The translations under genes and the position numbers were made by a program. Below, piece after piece: positions 5,123 to 7,410 of a stretch of 7,410 bases of DNA. The DNA is from JBDRGD01 sp043818095 (GTDB lineage Bacteria; Chloroflexota; Dehalococcoidia; Dehalococcoidales; RBG-16-60-22), in contig JBDRGD010000094.1 of NCBI GenBank assembly GCA_043818095.1, positions 1-7,410 on the forward strand, given 5' to 3'. Position 1 is the stretch's first letter, and every line of letters begins with the position of its first letter. The notes under the pieces are model-generated. The model did no database searches and had not been told where the DNA came from. It saw only the letters and a list, made by a program, of their open reading frames with translations.

Positions 5123-5326
5123 ATGACATACACAGTACTTGAGCGGAACGGTTCCGTGCCGGGCTCTCAGGCGCGAATCAGGCGGGTTGCCCGCCTGCTC
5201 ACCCGGGAGGAACTGGCGGAAACGGCGGGCGTCACCGCGGACGACGTGGCTTCCCTGGAAGGGGACCAGCCGCTGGCGCCGGAGGTCATCCGCCGCGTCC
5301 TGAGCCAGCTGGGAATCACCAGCTGA
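5123..5326 (+). CDS. Small HTH (XRE/Cro-like) DNA-binding protein
   Basis: A 67-residue protein whose residues 17-64 read as a compact helix-turn-helix of the Cro/C1 type: helix with RIRRVARLL, then TREELAETAGVTADDVASLE (27-46), the classic 'x-EELAE-x-AGVT-x-x-x-V-x-x-x-E' recognition pattern, followed by PEVIRRVLSQLGI. It is close to the minimum for an independent XRE domain and has no effector domain. The frame is open upstream to 5057, but the ATG at 5123 is preferred because GGAAGGAAG lies directly before it and an extended -10 box is just upstream. It is divergent from cooT and converges with the LOG gene, 18 bases apart. It may be an autoregulator or control cooT; nothing in the sequence proves a target. 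No toxin-like partner gene is adjacent, so an antitoxin role is not supported. Confidence 0.72.
   Translation: MTYTVLERNGSVPGSQARIRRVARLLTREELAETAGVTADDVASLEGDQPLAPEVIRRVLSQLGITS
5306..5325. terminator. Hairpin at convergent 3' ends of HTH and LOG genes
   Basis: CAGCTGG at 5306-5312 and CCAGCTG at 5319-5325 form a perfect 7-bp stem with a 6-base loop, overlapping the HTH stop codon. No T-run follows on either strand, so it is at best a weak or factor-assisted terminator. Confidence 0.3.
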
Positions 5327-5344
5327 TAGCGGCTGCGGGAAGGG

Positions 5345-6019
5345 TTATACCAGGGCTTTCTTGCCCACCAGTTCCCGGGAATCGTGCCATTTCCGCACCA
5401 CATCAATAACGCAGTCCGGGTCGTCACAGATACGGAGCAGGTTGAAGTCTTCCTCCGAGATGTAGCCCCGCGTCAGTGCGGAGCACCGCAGCCAGTCCAG
5501 AAACTCGTTCCAGAACTCGCCGTCAAAGAGGATCACCGGGAACGGCTTTATCTTTTCCGTCTGCATCAGGGTCAGTATCTCGGTCAGCTCGTCCAGCGTC
5601 CCCAGCCCCCCGGGCATGATGATAAAAGCGGTGGCGTATTTTACCAGCATCACCTTGCGGACGAAGAAATGATTGAAGCTGATTGACCTGTTGGCGTAGG
5701 GGTTGTTCACCTGTTCCCGGGGCAGGACGATGTTCAGGCCGATGGACTTGGCGCCGGCCTCACGGGCGCCCCGGTTGGCGGCTTCCATCACTCCCGGCCC
5801 CCCGCCCGTGATGATGCTGTAACCCATGGCGCCCAGGCGGCGGCCGATCTCCTGCGTGTGGACGTAGAGCTCATCGGAAGGCTTGATGCGCGCGGAGCCG
5901 TAGATGGACACGGCCGGTTCCACGTCGGAGAGATTGTCAAAGCCCTCGATAAGCTCTCCCATGATGCGCAGTATCCGCCAGGATTCCTCTTTTGCCAGGT
6001 CATTGATTTCATATGTCAT
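5345..6019 (-). CDS. LOG family (TIGR00730-type) Rossmann protein, probable nucleotide 5'-monophosphate phosphoribohydrolase
   Basis: A 224-residue cytoplasmic protein with the full lysine-decarboxylase-like/LOG signature: GSAR at 41-44, TGGGPGVMEAAN at 71-82, RK at 121-122 and the diagnostic PGGLGTLDE at 136-144 (PGGxGTxxE) with catalytic Glu144. Characterised members hydrolyse the N-glycosidic bond of nucleoside monophosphates, releasing ribose 5-phosphate and a base (cytokinins in plants and some bacteria, purine or pyrimidine monophosphates in others). The older 'lysine decarboxylase' label is not supported by biochemistry. An N-terminal helical extension of about 35 residues precedes the Rossmann fold, as in many longer bacterial members. 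The ATG at 6019 has GGGAG about 7 bases upstream. It follows the M16 peptidase by 33 bases on the same strand and very likely shares its transcript. The natural substrate is not predictable. Confidence 0.94.
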   Translation of the reverse strand: MTYEINDLAKEESWRILRIMGELIEGFDNLSDVEPAVSIYGSARIKPSDELYVHTQEIGRRLGAMGYSIITGGGPGVMEAANRGAREAGAKSIGLNIVLPREQVNNPYANRSISFNHFFVRKVMLVKYATAFIIMPGGLGTLDELTEILTLMQTEKIKPFPVILFDGEFWNEFLDWLRCSALTRGYISEEDFNLLRICDDPDCVIDVVRKWHDSRELVGKKALV

Positions 6020-6052
6020 CTCGGTCTCCCTCAGCCCTCCCGGGCGTCCCGG

Positions 6053-7315
6053 TTAGAGGTGCAGCAGTTCTTCCAGCGGCTCGTCCGCGGGCACAGGGCC
6101 CACGACCGCCAGTTTCAGCTGCTCGCTGCGCAGCAGGTCCGCGGCGACCCTCCGGAGGTCTTCCGCGGTGATGGCGTCAATAAAGGCAATCACCTCATCC
6201 ACGGTGAGAATCTGCCCGGTGAGGATTTCCTGGCCGCCTAGCCAGCTGGCTACGGCCCGGCTGTCTTCCATGCGCAGCATCAAGCGTCCCTTGGTGAACT
6301 CTTTCGCCTTGCTTATCTCAGCGGCAGGCACCTCTTCCTTGAGGCGGCCAAGCTCGGCAAGTATCGCGCCGAGGGCTACCCGCAGGTTCCCGGGCTCGAC
6401 GCCCGCGGCGATGGTCAGCGAGCCGGTGTCCAGAAAATGCTCGGCGAAGCTGTGGATGCTGTAAGCCAGTCCCATCTTGTCCCGGATTTCCGTGAAGAGG
6501 CGGCTGCTCATCCCTTCCCCCAGAATCACGTTGAGCAGGTCCAGGATGAAGCGGTCGGGGTGGGTCATGGACAGCCCGGGCAAGCCCAGGCAGACCTGCG
6601 CTTGTTCCGTCTCCCGGTTTTCAATCTTGACGCGTTTCCCGGGAGCGGGGGAGAAGTTCTGGTAAGACGGGTGGTTTCCCGGGCGCCGCCACTTGCCCGT
6701 GACCTCCCGGACGGCGCTGAGGACCTCCTCATGGGAGATATCCCCGGCGACGGCAACGGTCGTGTTCGCCGGGAGGTAATGGCGGGAGAGGTAGTCCAAA
6801 ATCGTGTCCCGGCTGATGCCGGAGACGGACTCCCGGGTCCCGGCGATGTCCCTGCCCAGGGGGTGCTCCGTCCAGAGCAGCTCGTCAATCAGCATGCCCA
6901 CCCGCTGGGCGGGCGAGTCATAGCACATGTTGATTTCCTCGATGATGACCTGGCGCTCCTTTTCTATCTCCGCCGGTTCGAAGCGGGCGTTAAGGAGCAT
7001 ATCGGCAATTACGTCCAGGGCGAGGTCGAAGTGAGGCCGGGCGACCTTGCAGTAATAAATGGTGAGCTCTTTATCCGTGCCGGCGTTAATCAGGCCGCCG
7101 GTACCCTCGATGGCGGTGCAGATTTCCGCGGAGGTGGGGCGTTTCTCGGTGCCCTTGAAGAGCAGGTGCTCGATGAAGTGGGAGATTCCCCCCTGGGCAT
7201 CGGTCTCGTACCGGGAGCCGGTGCCGATGAAGAAGTTGACCGACAAAGAGCGGATATGGGGCATGGAGGCGGTTACCAGCCGCAAACCGTTTTCCAGTGT
7301 GGTCTTCCGGTGCAA
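6053..7315 (-). CDS. M16 family zinc metallopeptidase (processing-protease-like)
   Basis: A 420-residue protein with the inverted zinc motif HFIEH at 46-50 (HxxEH: His46 and His50 ligands, Glu49 catalytic). The third ligand is expected in VIIEEI at 123-128 (Glu126 or Glu127). The N-terminal domain begins with LENGLRLV, typical of the family. The C-terminal M16 domain has the ILGEGMSSRLFTEIRDKMGLAYS region (265-286), with the Arg and Tyr that hold the substrate end. Length fits the two-domain, mitochondrial-processing-peptidase-beta-like bacterial proteins that form dimers closing around peptides. There is no signal peptide, so it is cytoplasmic. All catalytic residues are present, so it is likely active. 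The start is TTG at 7315, with GGAGG exactly 7 bases upstream; no ATG lies nearer the conserved start. It is first gene of a unit with the LOG gene and has a clear promoter. Confidence 0.97.
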   Translation of the reverse strand: MHRKTTLENGLRLVTASMPHIRSLSVNFFIGTGSRYETDAQGGISHFIEHLLFKGTEKRPTSAEICTAIEGTGGLINAGTDKELTIYYCKVARPHFDLALDVIADMLLNARFEPAEIEKERQVIIEEINMCYDSPAQRVGMLIDELLWTEHPLGRDIAGTRESVSGISRDTILDYLSRHYLPANTTVAVAGDISHEEVLSAVREVTGKWRRPGNHPSYQNFSPAPGKRVKIENRETEQAQVCLGLPGLSMTHPDRFILDLLNVILGEGMSSRLFTEIRDKMGLAYSIHSFAEHFLDTGSLTIAAGVEPGNLRVALGAILAELGRLKEEVPAAEISKAKEFTKGRLMLRMEDSRAVASWLGGQEILTGQILTVDEVIAFIDAITAEDLRRVAADLLRSEQLKLAVVGPVPADEPLEELLHL

Positions 7316-7322
7316 AGCGAAA

Positions 7323-7327
7323 CCTCC
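7323..7327 (-). promoter_or_regulatory. Ribosome binding site supporting the TTG start of the M16 gene
   Basis: GGAGG lies 7 bases before TTG 7315, the same spacing as for the SDR gene's TTG. The N-terminus it gives (MHRKTTLENG) aligns with the usual family start. Confidence 0.8.
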
Positions 7328-7345
7328 CGGTCGGTATCCAACCTT

Positions 7346-7375
7346 ATTCTAACGGGATTGAAGGGGAAGCGTCAA
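7346..7375 (-). promoter_or_regulatory. Promoter of the M16-LOG unit
   Basis: TTGACG at 7375-7370 (5 of 6) and TAGAAT at 7351-7346 (5 of 6) are separated by 18 bases. Transcription would start near 7339, giving a short leader of about 23 bases with the ribosome site. Confidence 0.65.
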
Positions 7376-7410
7376 TTTAGCGGGTATTTCCAGCGGGGGG
7401 CGTTGCCCTT
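7372..7410 (-). CDS. Possible 3' end of an upstream gene
   Basis: One - strand frame is open from the window edge for 12 codons (KGNAPRWKYPLN) and stops at TGA 7374-7372, overlapping the -35 box of the next promoter. The residues look protein-like, but 12 codons cannot establish a gene or its family. Confidence 0.25.
   Translation of the reverse strand, partial: KGNAPRWKYPLN

Noticed and set aside
5123..5326. HTH protein as an antitoxin of a toxin-antitoxin pair
   Set aside because: No small co-directional partner lies next to it; the neighbours are cooT (divergent) and a LOG protein (convergent).
5345..6019. Annotation as lysine decarboxylase or DNA-processing DprA-like protein
   Set aside because: The PGGxGTxxE motif and length are those of LOG phosphoribohydrolases; the lysine decarboxylase name is a legacy label.
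1..7410. Search for tRNA, rRNA, insertion sequences, attachment sites, phage or defence genes
   Set aside because: Nothing with the necessary structure or protein motifs was seen on either strand; the window looks like ordinary chromosomal metabolic DNA.

Overview
The window carries ten coding regions on both strands: nine recognisable genes or gene fragments, plus a doubtful twelve-codon gene tail at the right edge. There are no RNA genes, insertion sequences, CRISPR arrays or phage genes that I can see. The DNA is GC-rich, the Shine-Dalgarno (SD) sites are strong (GGAGG and AAGGAGG), and at least two genes appear to start at TTG. A TRAP transporter, a CooT-like nickel protein, a LOG-family protein and an M16 peptidase suggest a free-living, probably anaerobic bacterium. 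The Pro/Ala/Ser-rich tether on the binding protein and the gene mix remind me of environmental Chloroflexota (Dehalococcoidia-like) genomes. That placement is an impression, because no phylogenetic marker is present.

Left part (1-1240): the 3' half of an Asp/Glu/hydantoin racemase-family gene runs into the window on the + strand and ends 2 bases from the end of a convergent classical short-chain dehydrogenase (SDR). The SDR most likely starts at a TTG at 1106. The 240-base gap between the SDR and dctQ holds a promoter for each direction and three GCGGG-type direct repeats spaced exactly 11 bp apart.

Middle (1347-4740): a complete tripartite TRAP transporter in an unusual split layout. The two membrane subunits (dctQ and dctM, overlapping by ATGA) are on the + strand. 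The periplasmic or tethered binding protein (dctP) is on the - strand and converges on them. Between the two 3' ends lie a strong bidirectional terminator hairpin and a second long inverted repeat. The dctQ leader contains mutually exclusive hairpins next to the start codon. The dctP leader has two good in-frame ribosome binding sites and a start-stop mini-ORF.

Right part (4749-7410): a CooT-like small nickel-binding protein (-), a divergent 67-residue HTH protein (+), then a two-gene - strand unit of an M16 zinc peptidase followed by a LOG-family Rossmann protein, driven by a clear promoter at 7346-7375.

The racemase, SDR and TRAP genes could together import and convert a small carboxylate, but the substrate cannot be read from sequence. 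The right-hand genes look like housekeeping or metal-handling functions unrelated to the transporter. I did not find a convincing new multi-gene system. The best leads are regulatory: the dctQ leader, the 11-bp repeats and the double-start dctP leader.
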